Source: Apostichopus japonicus (Eukaryota > Echinodermata > Holothuroidea > Aspidochirotida > Stichopodidae). From it: DNA of 64,000 nucleotides. The stretch lies in NCBI RefSeq assembly GCF_037975245.1, contig NC_092574.1:5138713-5202712 (forward strand), given 5' to 3'. The notes under the pieces are model-generated. The model made no database searches. It saw only the letters and a program-made list of their open reading frames with translations, and was not told the origin of the DNA. Below, piece after piece: positions 10,160 to 21,549 of this stretch. The stretch's first letter is position 1, and each line of letters opens with the position of its first letter. The position numbers and the translations under genes are program-made.

Positions 10160-13100
10160 GTCACTGCGGGTAACAAAATGAAGGAGAGAATTTTTGACAA
10201 CTATCATCTATACTCAGGGTTTACTGCTCAGTGTTTGGTTGGCTTCAAGTGAAATGTGTAAGTGGGCGGGCTCCACAAGAGTGCAAGTTTCGCAGTTTGA
10301 AGTCAAACAATCGTTTGCCCTTTTCCATCTAGTATATCTCTCTGTGACTTATATAGACTTTCCATATACCTTCATAGACTTCAACGTGCTTTCCATTAAT
10401 TTCGTCAAACTCAACAACTACTTTGACAAGTCGTCATATACACAACAGTCCATGCATGTATAATTCGTAAATGAAATATTGTACTGCTTATTGACCATTA
10501 AGTTGTAAATTATCGGATTTAAACTGCAACAACATCAATCACACACATATGCATATTGTTCTTACATTTATGTGTGGAACAACACCACTTCTCACACTCA
10601 CTCAGCAATGCCTTACGAAAAACGTTACGCTTCAATGCTCGTTGAAAATAACTGGGTGAAATAAATAATAAGAGAAAAAATGCCATATTTTTCTATATCA
10701 TGAAATAAGATAGACATTGACTATGCGTTAAGGCATACGGTGATGGCACCATTTAATATCCGTGATCGACGGACAAGTGTGTATTCTATCCTCTATCAAG
10801 TGACCGCTCAGAAGGCGAAAGCACATCGTTCGACACCAATGCAGCGAACGAAGTTGTTTTGGTATAATTGTAATGAGAAAAGGGATCCACTTCAAGGATC
10901 CGTTTTGGGTTCCATAACACTTATATAACACTTCTGTGGTTTGGCATCTTTCGAACTAATCAATACACTTCGCGATGTTGTTAAATGTTAGAGTGAAAGG
11001 TACTTTTGAGCCTATAAGTTGTTCACCCCTTTCTTACAGCAGGAACTGCAGTAATCATAAAACACGTACATAATTAACTAAATCAAAATGATTGAAACTT
11101 ACCTTATCTCTTTGTGAAGGTCTTGATCTCGCCGATATTTACTAGCTTCTAATTGATCTTTCTAAGTCGGAGCTATAAATACAACATTCTTAATCACTAA
11201 AATGTTTCCTTACAATAGGGTTATTCCATTCAATGAAAAATATAGACCTTTAAACTCTGCGCAGATATCTGTATGATGGAAAATGAACTATAGATATGAA
11301 TACTGCCCTCTCTATCATGTCTGCTTATAAGGTCGTTGTTCACAGCACCTCCTCTTTTAAATATCATAGCACAAGCACACAAGTCAAAACACCGGCAAAT
11401 GCAAACAGGTAAACTTATGGAAAGAAAGCACCACTTTAGGCTCCCTTTTCGACATACAAAAGAAAAAGAGGAGACACTCCCCCTAAGACCCGTCTCAGGT
11501 CGAAAGTCAGAGTAATAGGGTGCCCCCCCCCCCCCCTAACTACATTTCAGTCCGCTAGCTTGAAAATCTCGGCATTGTCATTACCACATATTTCGTTTAA
11601 TATATCAGGGAGATAAGATTGTTTATAGCGAAAGACACAATGTGTCTCTTTGAATATAGAAGAACTTGGTGTTGTCGGGAAACAAAGTGAGAACAAGTAC
11701 AACAGAGATGTGAAGTCTCTATTGTATAAGGATATAGCTACGTGAAAACAGTAACATATATATATATATGTCTTTATTTTTTAGTTTTCTTGTGATGTTA
11801 GGCCCTCCGTCTGTGAAATAAATACATTAAGTCCAACTATTTAGAAAAACCATTGCATATAGATATTCCTTCCTTTTCGGGGCGTGGGGCGGGAGGGAGT
11901 CTATAACAGATGAAGATATAATAGGAGGAAATTTCACATAAAATCCTAACTGGAGGGATTGACTGAAGTGTGGTTATTTTAGTTGCTAGCAGATATACCA
12001 CACATATCAGCTTTCTTAAGTACCCCCCCCCCCCCACACCATCCCTGCTCTCCAAACGATCAACAAAAGAGCAAAACATGAAATTATGTAATATCAAGTC
12101 ACCTAAATAATAATAACAAGACTATTGTTGGATTTCATCATTTCTGAACATGTTCTGGACACGAAATTAAAGGTCATGCATGTTGTTACTGTCTGTTAAT
12201 GTGTATTACTCCATAAAAATATGATTGAAGACCAACCCAGCCAGTTTGTCCCGAACAGAGGGTCTCTGTGGTGATAGGCGTACATGCATGTTAAAAACTG
12301 GACAGCCAAATATCTATGAAGGGTAAATATTAAATTACTAATTATGTATGTAGATCTACATTAAAATATTGTTGTAGGCCTTCTTCGTGTTCATAAACAG
12401 CGTCAGTATGCGTATATGTTAGTTTAATATGTCACTGACCCATGTATACATTTTCTAGCTACGGCATTTACAATGAGACATTCACATTGTGAGCTTACTG
12501 CACCCTAGATCAATCTTTGACCTGAATTTCGGCAACGGGAGTTTCCAGCTTTGTGAAAATAGAATAGCTTCAAACGATACTTGAATGGTTTACTGAGTTT
12601 AATGAAATGTCAGACATCAATTAAGTTATTTCTCCGCCGTTAAACAAACTATTTTGTCTATTAAAAGTCATTACCTTAAATATGACAATGGATTTTAATC
12701 TTGACCTTTGTTTCATTTTGATGATTGATAAATATAGGATTGAACGTAATGGTACTATGTAAACAGATACGATATTACGATGTATTCACAACTTTTATCT
12801 TTTCATCTGTCGTAAACAGAGTCCATTGCAACTTAAAAGGACTGAATCAATTAGGTCACTCACTGAGTCCAGTTTTGTCTGATGTTAACCTTGACTCGAG
12901 CTAGAACGAAAGTGACAAGACTTTACCGCGACTCAAAACGGACTGGCTTGACTTAGCTCTGACTCGACCATTGCACTTGACTGAAGTAAGACAAAGACTC
13001 GAGCCACAGCAATAAAGGACTCGAGTCAATGGAAGAGTCACGAATCACATATAACAATAAGGAACTCGAGTCAACTCAAGAGACACGAGTCATATGTAAC

Positions 13101-13650
13101 AATAAGGGACTCGAGTCAATCGAAAAGACTCGAGACTGCTTTGAAGAGAACAAGAGAAGCCAGTGACGCTACGTACTCAACGGAAAATATTACTATAACG
13201 TTCTAAACGAAATGATTTATGTTTTCTAACATTAAACAGGTGAGGGCAAAATGCCCAAAGTAACTAATTTGCAATATGCATGATGAATCATCCACACTTC
13301 ACGGTCAAAACTTCAAAAGTAAATGTTAACCGTTTCTTAACATTTCACATGATGGTGAACTTTAAGTATTTCATCAAAAGTGCAAGTCTGCTTATGTTTA
13401 TTGTTGAATTGTCAGTTGAATTAATTAGGGCATGTACAAATTGCCCATACATGCTGTATTGTATTGTTTCACATTTTAGTGTGGCCTAGAGGTCAAAAAG
13501 TCATTTAAAGATTATATTTTCACAAAATTAAGCTATTTTTTGTTATAATAGCCAGCTTTGCTATTTCATACTGGATGACCTCTTAGTGTGATTGTTGAAA
13601 TACATAAGAGTATTTTGTTCTGCTTCATTTTCACAGCACTAGTTGATTGC
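10160..13650. repeat. Shared block A, copy 2 (longest uninterrupted copy)
   Basis: This is homologous to 1850-5800 and 31385-33800. It begins with a segment around GGTTTACTGCTCAGTGTTTG (also at 25.9, 31.4 and 42.4 kb) and runs through the CCGTCTGTGAAATA and GACTCGAGTC landmarks. It includes a C14 run near 11523 and a C11 run near 12027. There is no conserved coding frame; a short open frame at 10740-10928 has relatives at 31.8 and 42.8 kb, but the last one carries stops. Confidence 0.65.
12890..13140. repeat. GACTCGAGTC 45-bp repeat cluster, second site
   Basis: About four degenerate units of about 45 bp carry the GACTCGAGTC palindrome with CAATAAGGGACTCGAGTC spacers. It is homologous in position to 4985-5200. 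Confidence 0.65.
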
Positions 13651-14576
13651 TTATGCTTTGTATTATTCTGCCAATTAAAGCCTTGTTATTGTATGGAAGT
13701 TCAATTAATATCTACAAAAGAAGATACGATTTCCACATTTTGGCAGTTTGGAGAGAGCATATCATTCATACTTGATGAGTGTCTCAATCTAAGCCCAGAA
13801 TAGTGACATGTAGCCTTAGGCAGTAGAATCGCCTTGCCCTGTTGACTGTATTAACAGACTTCATTGTATCCTTGTTAGACTGGTAGCAGTATAAAATATA
13901 TCTTGTAAACCGCTCGACTAATCTCCTGTATTTTCTCCTATCATCGTCTTCCCCGTGAACGCGACAATACCAACATAATAATAATAATAATATTATGGCT
14001 CACATTCCTAGCTGTTGCACCTACCTAATATCAATATCATAATAATATACTAAATACTACTATGGTTGTACTAACTAAGGCTTTATATTATATACCTAAC
14101 TTTAGACTAGGTACGTGCCTGTAGCTTGACCACATGAATCTCTTTTTCTTAGGTTGAAAGACTTTCGTATATTCTTCACCGATTTTACAGAGATTTCCAT
14201 CATTTCTGCTTTCATTTTGTTCGTCTAACCTAGCCCTACGTACAGGATGGGCTGGTCTGTCTCACTTAGACATTTTGACTAGTTCTGAAGCACTAATTTC
14301 TTTGAATTTGTATACGTATTTTGAAGTCAAAAGTGAACAGCGCCGCCGGCTTCAGAGGAGATAACAACATAAAATGAAACAACAGCATCAATGTAGACGG
14401 CAACGTTGAAAGGACAATAGCATTAAAGGAGACAACAACAACCAAATGAGGCAACAAAATTGAAGGAGACAACAGCATAAAAGGAGAGAACAACATCAAA
14501 CGGGACAACAACATGATAACAGACAGCATAGAAGTAAACAACATAATACATTGCCCTTTCGGCGTTCCATAGTAGT
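13651..14576. other. Intergenic; microsatellite and degenerate CAACAACAT repeat
   Basis: No gene is seen. There is a short AAT microsatellite at about 13976-13996. At 14355-14550 a degenerate tandem array of roughly 18-20 bp units (GGAGACAACAACAT-like) runs for about 200 bp. A related array in the opposite orientation is at 61275-61410. Confidence 0.5.
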
Positions 14577-15338
14577 TGGGTGTACTATAAATTGCATCCT
14601 AGAGACTGATCATGTCATTTTAATTTTCTTGTGGTTGTTTGAATTAAATGTAAGCTTTGATATGATTCAAGTTGTAGCACACGAATGCAACATTTGAATG
14701 AGAATGATCTTTCTTTAACAGAACGTTAACTATGTTGACATAACCTTTTCATCCTGGTACCCGGGGGAGGTGGAACGGAAGGGGGAAAAGAGTTTGAGTG
14801 AATGGGAGCTTCGCGCTTGACCACTTCGGTCATTTTAGAGATTTGCAGCATTCCTCAATTCCAAACGTTTGAAACCATGTTAGCGGTGCTGTTATGAATG
14901 TTTCTTTACCCGAATTGAACAGTTTATTCTTGAGTTCCATTCGCTAAATCGTTGAGGGAAAAATCTTACTAAAATTATGAACTTGGTATAGTGTACAGAA
15001 AGTCAAGCGTGTAGCCAGAATTTCATCTTAAGGGGCGGGTTGGATCCAATGTATTGACCTGCTTTGCGCTATCTACATGGGGTCTATTTAATATGGTGGA
15101 CTATAGAGGCTTCAGAGCTTTCAATTATTAATCAATCGTCCGACACTTTAGCCAAGGATATTATATTAAAAAGTTGTAAATACTGCATATGATTACCCTA
15201 ATATTGGTAAAAAACTATTCAAGTAGGTAATAAATCACTCATAATATAAGCTATTTGTAGGGTGGCCTAACTAGTTCAGACCATGACACTGTGGCAGAAG
15301 CCAGTAATACAAAACCAACAATACGATAGTTCCACGGC
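14577..15338. repeat. Shared block B, copy 1
   Basis: This is homologous to 23312-24035 and 40452-41047. Landmarks are GGTGTACTATAAATTG, CTTTCTTTAACAGAACGT, ACCACTTCGGTCATTTTAG (DNA) and AGGGTGGCCTA. There is no coding frame shared between copies. Confidence 0.6.
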
Positions 15339-16060
15339 GATTGATCTTTCTAGGTCGGAGTTGCATTTAAATTGTGCACTGGCTATAAATACAACAAGAA
15401 GCTATTCTAAATCACTTAAATGTTTCGTAATAATAGGGTAATTCCAGTCAAAGAAAATACCGACCTTTAAACTATGCGCAGATATCTGTATGATTATAGA
15501 TGACCTTTAAATATGTACATTGCCTTCTCTGTCACGTCGGTTCACAGCACCTCCCTCTTTTCAAATATCATATCACACCCACACAAGTCATAACACTGGC
15601 AAATGCATACAGATAAAGTGATCGAAAAGATAGCATCATTTTAAGCTCACTTTTCTTCAAACAATAACTCAAAGTGGAGAGGTGACTCCATAACACCCCT
15701 CTTCAGGCCGCCCCCTCCCTCATTAACTTCGCAAGATAAATGTCAATCGTTGAACTGAATTTCGACAACGGGAGTTTCCAGCTTTGTGAAAATAGAAGAG
15801 CTTCAAACAATGCAAAATTTCACATTTGGCGGGCCTACATATATGTTACATACTAGACAGCCAAATATCTCTATATGGTAAATATTAAATTACTTGTTAT
15901 TTATGTAGACATACATTAAAATATTGTTGTAGGCCTTCCTCATATTCATAGTCAGCATCAATATGTAATTTTCATATGACACTGAATTTCGACATCGGGA
16001 GTTTCCAGCTTTGTGAAAATAGAAGTGCTCCAAACACCGCATGAATTTGACGGTTTACTG
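15339..16060. repeat. Block A fragment
   Basis: Two pieces of block A (about 15339-15740 and 15741-16060) are joined with a large internal deletion. The second piece contains two partly overlapping copies of the GGGAGTTTCCAGCTTTGTGA segment. Confidence 0.6.
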
Positions 16061-16690
16061 ATGTTACACCGGGTCACTTAACTAATGCGCCGCCATAGAG
16101 GAGCTAGGGAACAGAGAACAAGAAACAACTTGATGTAACTTTGATCAATGGCAATAATGCAACAGTCCCTGCATGGTTTTTTCGAAACGCGAATTAAATA
16201 TGAAATTTTGGTAGGCTCCTTATTTCAACCCGTTACGCTCACCCCTCTTCGAGAGATATCATACTCGACATGTAATAAAATGTGATTTTCCTTTGTCACT
16301 GACAACAATACTGAAAGGTTATCCATGTCTTTGCTCCACCATAGTGCGATTCGCCTCCCCCCCCCCAAAAATGACCTATAATACCATTTTCCATACATAC
16401 TGGTCTGTAAGTTACTCTTTTCACTGATACCTAAAAACACTAACACCTTGTGCCTTGTCCATGATGATAATGCATTAGAATGCAGAATCATTACGCTTCG
16501 AAATCAGGATCCAACATTTTAACTGCTTATAAGGGAGCTGACCTGAGAGAAACCTAAAGATTTATCCCGGATGGACACGAACATAGATGAAGGCTTACCC
16601 AAATTTACGACCATTCGTCGATAAATCACATTTCGGGAGTTTCCCTTAAACCGCATCCTGCCGAGTACACATTCTGGGATCTCAGGTGAA
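16061..16690. other. Intergenic segment shared with 33760-34070
   Basis: The first 270 bases match the sequence next to the other gypsy remnant (landmark CCGGGTCACTTAACTAATGC). No gene is seen. The remaining bases before the gypsy fragment have no visible counterpart. Confidence 0.5.
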
Positions 16691-16699
16691 CCGCCTCTG

Positions 16700-17430
16700 C
16701 TATACGAGCATGTTCATGTAGGAAAGCAAATGTTTGGCAAACAATATTCAATATTAACTGTTCCTCTTATCCTGAAGAACCAACAAAAAAATGTTGAATA
16801 ATAATAATACTTATTGTACAGACTGAGCTTTATAATAGAAATATGGAATTTGTGGACATGAACTGGTAGAAATGTTTGCAACTCATTAACCGCTGGTTGT
16901 GGAAACCATGTATGGTCACCCAACTGGTCATATGTCACTTTATTCCTGGTTTGTCTAAGTCGACGATGTCTGGTCTTTAGTGATTCCGAGGGATATACTT
17001 CCTGTCCCTCCTGATCACTGCATGGATCCATGTCTCTCATCGAGATACCAGTCCCTATTGCACGTAATCCCTGCCCTCCCCCCTTACCCCTGCATAAGAC
17101 CAAGTCTCATATTGAGTTACCAGTCTCTATTTCCGCATGAGACCAAGTCATATTGCGCAAGGTTCGCAGCATATTGAGGTTTTTCCGGTTCAGATTAGTT
17201 CGAACGGCTCAGTAGTGATGATCGGCAATAATGGAGCCCTTCCTTATTGTCACATAGTACTCGAAATCTTGCCATATTAGGCCAATAAAATCTTTTTCGT
17301 ACCAAATCAAGAGTGCGTTCAACACCATTGTGGCACATTTCATCATGCGAATGCTTTAACACTAATCACTTTATCGTCCTCTTCAGGAGTGACCCTCATT
17401 GGACATTTTCAATTCTCCCCACCCATTCAA
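16700..17430 (-). mobile_element. Ty3/gypsy remnant A (C-terminal tail plus integrase zinc region)
   Basis: At 16850-17100 the minus strand reads SLKTRHRRLRQTRNKVTYDQ and then LGDHTWFPQPAVNEL, the polyprotein tail also found at 34260-34496. At 17230-17380 it reads ERTLDLVRKRFYWPNM-like sequence, the H2C2/RFYWP region of gypsy integrase, matching 35510-35650. The intervening integrase core present in remnant B is deleted here. Confidence 0.7.
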
Positions 17431-17489
17431 AAGATTGGACTTTTGATCTCCAATTGTCCTCAAAAACTTGGTTTAAATAAAGAGAGTAC

Positions 17490-18180
17490 TCTGTAGATGA
17501 TGATATGATATGATACACCTCGTATTACGCTTCCACCCGAAGGTGCTTCAGCAGACTAAGGAAATCCTTAGTCGGAAATTATTGAGGTTCCAAGTTTTTG
17601 TGCGTGGAAGGACACCGGCGAAACTCGCCTTCTCTTTTCGAATAGTGCCCTGAAGTAACGAGGCAGGGGTGTGTAGTCCTGCTCCCGGGACCGCAATTTA
17701 ACGTCCCCTCCGAAGGACGTGAGTACCGCTTTCCACGTGTAGCCACTTTCCTACCACGAGAAAGGAGCGGGGTGAAAATTGGTGTCAGTGTCGACACTGT
17801 GTAGATGATGATGATATGATATGATACACCTCGTATTACGCTTCCACCCGAAGGTGCTTCAGCAGACTAAGGAAATCCTTAGTCGGAAATTATTGAGGTT
17901 CCAAGTTTTTGTGCGTGGAAGGACACCGGCGAAACTCGCCTTCTCTTTTCGAATAGTGCCCTGAAGTAACGAGGCAGGGGTGTGTAGTCCTGCTCCCGGG
18001 ACCGCAATTTAACGTCCCCTCCGAAGGACGTGAGTACCGCTTTCCACGTGTAGCCACTTTCCTACCACGAGAAAGGAGCGGGGTGAAAATTGGTGTCAGT
18101 GTCGACACCGAGGTTTGAACCAGGGACCTCAGGTACTGCAGACGTGTACTCTCCCGTTCTGCCACCTCACCGTGTAGATA
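17490..18180 (-). mobile_element. tRNA-derived SINE, two head-to-tail copies
   Basis: Two near-identical bodies have a period of 311 bp (about 17493-17802 and 17803-18112). The right one carries a tRNA-like head on the minus strand. It has a B box GGTTCAAACC (complement of 18112-18121) and an A-box-like GTGGCAGAACGGGAGAG (complement of 18149-18165). The left copy lacks the head. Each 3' end carries GATATGAT-type short repeats. This is a Pol III SINE, not a tRNA gene. Confidence 0.75.
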
Positions 18181-18600
18181 GATACATAGACATAGACTTG
18201 TCATGTCATTGAATGGACCTGACAGAGAATACCCAAATCTGAGGACACTGATTGGTCAATTTTTGTGTGTTCAGTGTTGAGGCACAGAAGCTATGCCTTG
18301 TATGTGCTAGTTTATATAGTTCTTTTTTTCATTTTAAAGGCTTTTAGGTTCTCCCTCATGATGAAAAGAGAATTAAATGTTGTCTCCTCTCAAATTTATC
18401 AGGGATTACATGAAGGAATTCTCTATGTATATATCTACTGCTTTTTTTTTTAGGAAAAGAGATGCATACTATAACATATAAGAATAGCAGTTGGTCTCTC
18501 TTCTTAATTCAACTCATATCCACAGGTAATTTATATTGCCAACATTAAGATATGAGTAGAACATAAGCTGGCAAAAGGTTTGTCTTATCAGTATTGCAAA
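18181..18600. other. Intergenic; no gene seen
   Basis: AT-rich sequence with T-runs (18320s, 18440s) and no recognisable coding or repeat signature. Confidence 0.4.
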
Positions 18601-18639
18601 AATATGGGACAAAATCATGCAAAAATTGCTGTAAATGTA

Positions 18640-19300
18640 CCATCATGTTTCATAGTGTGACCCATATATGTTCTACTGTGGTAAAATCATGGTACAATTA
18701 TGGTAAATTTACCATAGTATAATTGCACTGTATAGTTTTACCCTAATTTTACTGTGGTTAATCATGGCACAATTGTAGGAATTTCACCTATGTAGCTTAT
18801 GTACCATATAAATTTACCCTACTTAATTACTCCAGTAATATCATGGTAAAGCTATGGTAAATTTGCCGTAGTAAATGTACCACACTTTTACCCTACTTTT
18901 ACCGCGGTAGACTACCATGGTAAAACTGCGGTAAATTTACCGTAGTAAATGTACCACACTTTTACCCTACTTTTACCGCGGTAATACCATGGTAAAACTG
19001 TGGTAAATTTACCGTAGTAAATGTACCACACTTTTACCGCGGTAATACCATGGTAAAACTGTGGTAAATTTACCGTAGTAAATGTACCGCACTTTTACCG
19101 CGGTAATACCATGGTAAAACTGTGGTAAATTTACCGCAGTAAATGTACCGCACTTTTACCCTACTTTTACCGCGGTAATACCATGGTAAAACTGCGGTAA
19201 ATGTACCGCAGTTTATTTTACCACAATTTTACCACACATTTACCCCATTTACCACACATTTACCATAGTTTACCGCGGTAAAATTAGGGTACATTTTTTG
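18640..19300. repeat. Palindromic TTTACC/GGTAAA satellite
   Basis: A tandem array whose best-conserved part (about 18840-19200) has units of 61 or 72 bp. Each unit holds three adjacent perfect palindromes with the same arms: TACCGCGGTA, TACCATGGTA and GGTAAATTTACC. The 72-bp form adds one ACCCTACTTTT. Flanking parts are degenerate versions built from the same TTTACC/GGTAAA words. There are no coding frames. Confidence 0.85.
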
Positions 19301-19304
19301 CTGG

Positions 19305-19640
19305 GAAGTACATATAAGTACCATATACTAATTGGAACTCTACTTCCACATACTTCCCTCCTGGTATGACTACATATTTGTTTGGGGACCTAAGCCTTGC
19401 TCTGACTTGTCCTCAATCTGACGGACAATAGCCTCTGTGTCACCCTACATATTTCCCGGCATAGCCCCAAGTAACGTGTTAACATTTGCCCTGTCCTCAT
19501 CTCTATGTCACAGATAGAGATCACGTTATAACCAATAATAGGAATGCCCATCTACCCAGGATAGACTAGCATGGAAACTTCAAGCCCACCACTGCCTCCT
19601 AAGAAGAGATCTGTTTGAATCCATCCCATATTTTTCCCAA
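19305..19640 (-). pseudogene. Ty3/gypsy protease-region fragment (remnant A)
   Basis: Homologous to 36660-36985. The minus strand gives a broken frame with SMLVYPG and PIIGYNV, the pattern that follows the retropepsin active site in some gypsy elements. In remnant B this part sits directly beside the RT region. Here a SINE pair and a satellite occupy the place between this part and the rest of the remnant. Confidence 0.55.
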
Positions 19641-20910
19641 TAGCAGTTTTCAGCTCCAAATGCTCACCATCTAGTGACTCCTGAGCTCATTTCACATTGG
19701 GTAGGTACTCCGCCACCCAATTCTCAGATCCCATATCCCACGAGCACTCTGTTGCACTGGTGTGGAACATACAGTATATATAAAGGTGGATAAAGATACA
19801 AAATATGAGAGAACTCAAGAATTCAAGAAAAGCAGGTTTTTTTTTATTGAAACGTATTGTACAAGAGCAAGTAAACAACTTTTATAGAAAGAAATTTAAT
19901 GTAAGAGCAAAGAAAGATGTGCACGTATGACTCGATATGAACCGTTTCTAGGAACGGTAGAACACGGTTGACTAAGGCTTAAAGTCATGCTGTTCAATAT
20001 ACTTCAACATTGTTGGTATAGCTCAAATCCCCGCACGATCAAATACGACCTACATTAGCTTTCTTTCTTTCTTTAATGTTGTAGTCGCGTGGACTTAATC
20101 TATTGTACAGGTCACAGTAACGTCCATTTCATTCCCTTTTCCAAAGTGATAGAGGAAGTTATGGCATTCTTTCTTTCCGAAACGGCTCTCAGACTGTTAT
20201 CATTACCCCAAGAGTCACAATCAAGTCCAATAACAGGTTAAGGCAAAAGTGTTCATGCGCGTGAAAGGATAGACCCTCAGAAAGTTTGTCGTTTCTTACT
20301 TTTATTAGGGCACGCTAGGCAAAAGTAGAAAAACTTGATGGCAGTGAAAGCTGCCCTGAGAAAGAAATTAAGTTTATACAAGAACTCTTCGTTAGTTGGA
20401 ATCAAATTAGTTTGCTTACAATGCAAAATAAAATACTTCGCGTTAAAAAAATTAAAAAGTTGAAAAGGATGCTTTATAAGTCTTTTAAAAATGTCCTATT
20501 CTAGAAAATGAATGGATCTAAAATAAATGAAGATATAAATATTTCATTGCCAAAATAAATGAAATAACGTCTCATCAACTCTTTTGCAAAAAGTACATAA
20601 AGAGGTCTCAATTAAGGTCATAAGAAATAAGAGTCTATTCGCCCCTAGTAATCGGTGAATAAAACATAAATTAAACATATTGGAGTTTTGCTTTCTGAAC
20701 CGAATACCATCATTTGGACACTTCCAGTGTTGCCGAAAGTGCCTGTGACTCCTTACAAACTAATGAGAAAAGTGTCTAAATTTGATTACAATAATTATAT
20801 TTCAAATTTTAGTAGCAATCCAAAACATTTCAAAATTGAACACTTCATTTCATTTTAACGACAAAGTGGGGTCCTCGAGATTGGAAGAAAGATTGCACAT
20901 TGACTGGACG

Positions 20911-21350
20911 TTACTAAACAAGAACAATCATAAAAGCATCAAAAATCACCGTTCGACAATTGAGGAGGAAGATTATTTCTGATTCCATTGGGAAATTGTT
21001 AACCGATCACTTTCCGCATTCCGGATTGCGACCCAACTTACGACAAGCAGTTATCTAAGTTACTAAACAAGAACAATCATAAATGTACCACAAAAAAAAC
21101 ACCATTCGACAATTGAGGAGGAAGATCATTTCTGATTCCATTGGGAAATTGTTAACCGATTACTTTTCTGCATTCCGCATTGCGACCCACCCTACGCGTA
21201 GCAATTATCTTAGTTACCAAACAACAACAATCATAAATTTATCAAAAGATCACCGTGCGACAATTGAGGAAGAAGATTAATTTCTAATTCCATTGAAAAA
21301 AACTTTTAACCAAACACTTTTCCGCATTCCGATCACTTTTCCGCATTCGA
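20911..21350. repeat. ~150-bp tandem repeat, three units
   Basis: Units begin at about 20911, 21060 and 21214 (TTACTAAACAAGAACAATCA), giving periods of 149 and 154 bp. Each carries GACAATTGAGGAGGAAGAT and ends with GCATTGCGACCCA-like sequence. Copy 4's flank has two units (38215-38505). Copy 5's flank has one truncated unit (61925-62000). Confidence 0.75.
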
Positions 21351-21453
21351 CCCAACATACGAGAAGGGACAGCGGTGGGTGGGGTTGGAATAACCAGAAA
21401 AATGGGCACCAGAGATGCAACGATCTTCTCGCTGCCTCATTTATCACTAAATA

Positions 21454-21459
21454 TTTATT
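21454..21459 (-). terminator. Poly(A) signal AATAAA for copy 3
   Basis: TTTATT on the + strand is AATAAA on the minus strand, about 90 bp beyond the ancestral stop at 21550. The same signal is at the homologous place after copy 4. Confidence 0.4.
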
Positions 21460-21549
21460 AAAAAAGTCAGTGGCATTGTCTGTTCTCAGTATAGAACATT
21501 CGGTATAGTTATAAATATTCTCCAAGTGTTTAGCCCACTCGATCGATAA

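Larger units (their letters stand above)
19650..21549 (-). repeat. Duplicated 3' flank of IFIT-like copy 3
   Basis: Homologous to 36985-38699 and partly to 61410-62173. Contents in order are: a conserved segment around ACGTATTGTACAAGAGCAAG (19850s), a segment inverted relative to the copy 4 flank (20061-20370), an L1/Tx1-like LINE scrap (20520-20720) and three 150-bp tandem units (20911-21350). Confidence 0.7.

Noticed and set aside
10740..10928. Short frame shared with 31823-32011 (RDRRTSVYS, KRDPLQGSV)
   Set aside because: The third copy near 42760 has an in-frame stop and the surroundings are non-coding block A.
18108..18171. Possible tRNA gene on the minus strand
   Set aside because: A and B boxes are present, but the sequence continues into a SINE body and no complete cloverleaf with a clear acceptor stem was seen.
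17890..18204. 104-codon minus-strand frame
   Set aside because: It is a chance frame through the tRNA-like head and body of the SINE. The tandem copy repeats it for the same reason.
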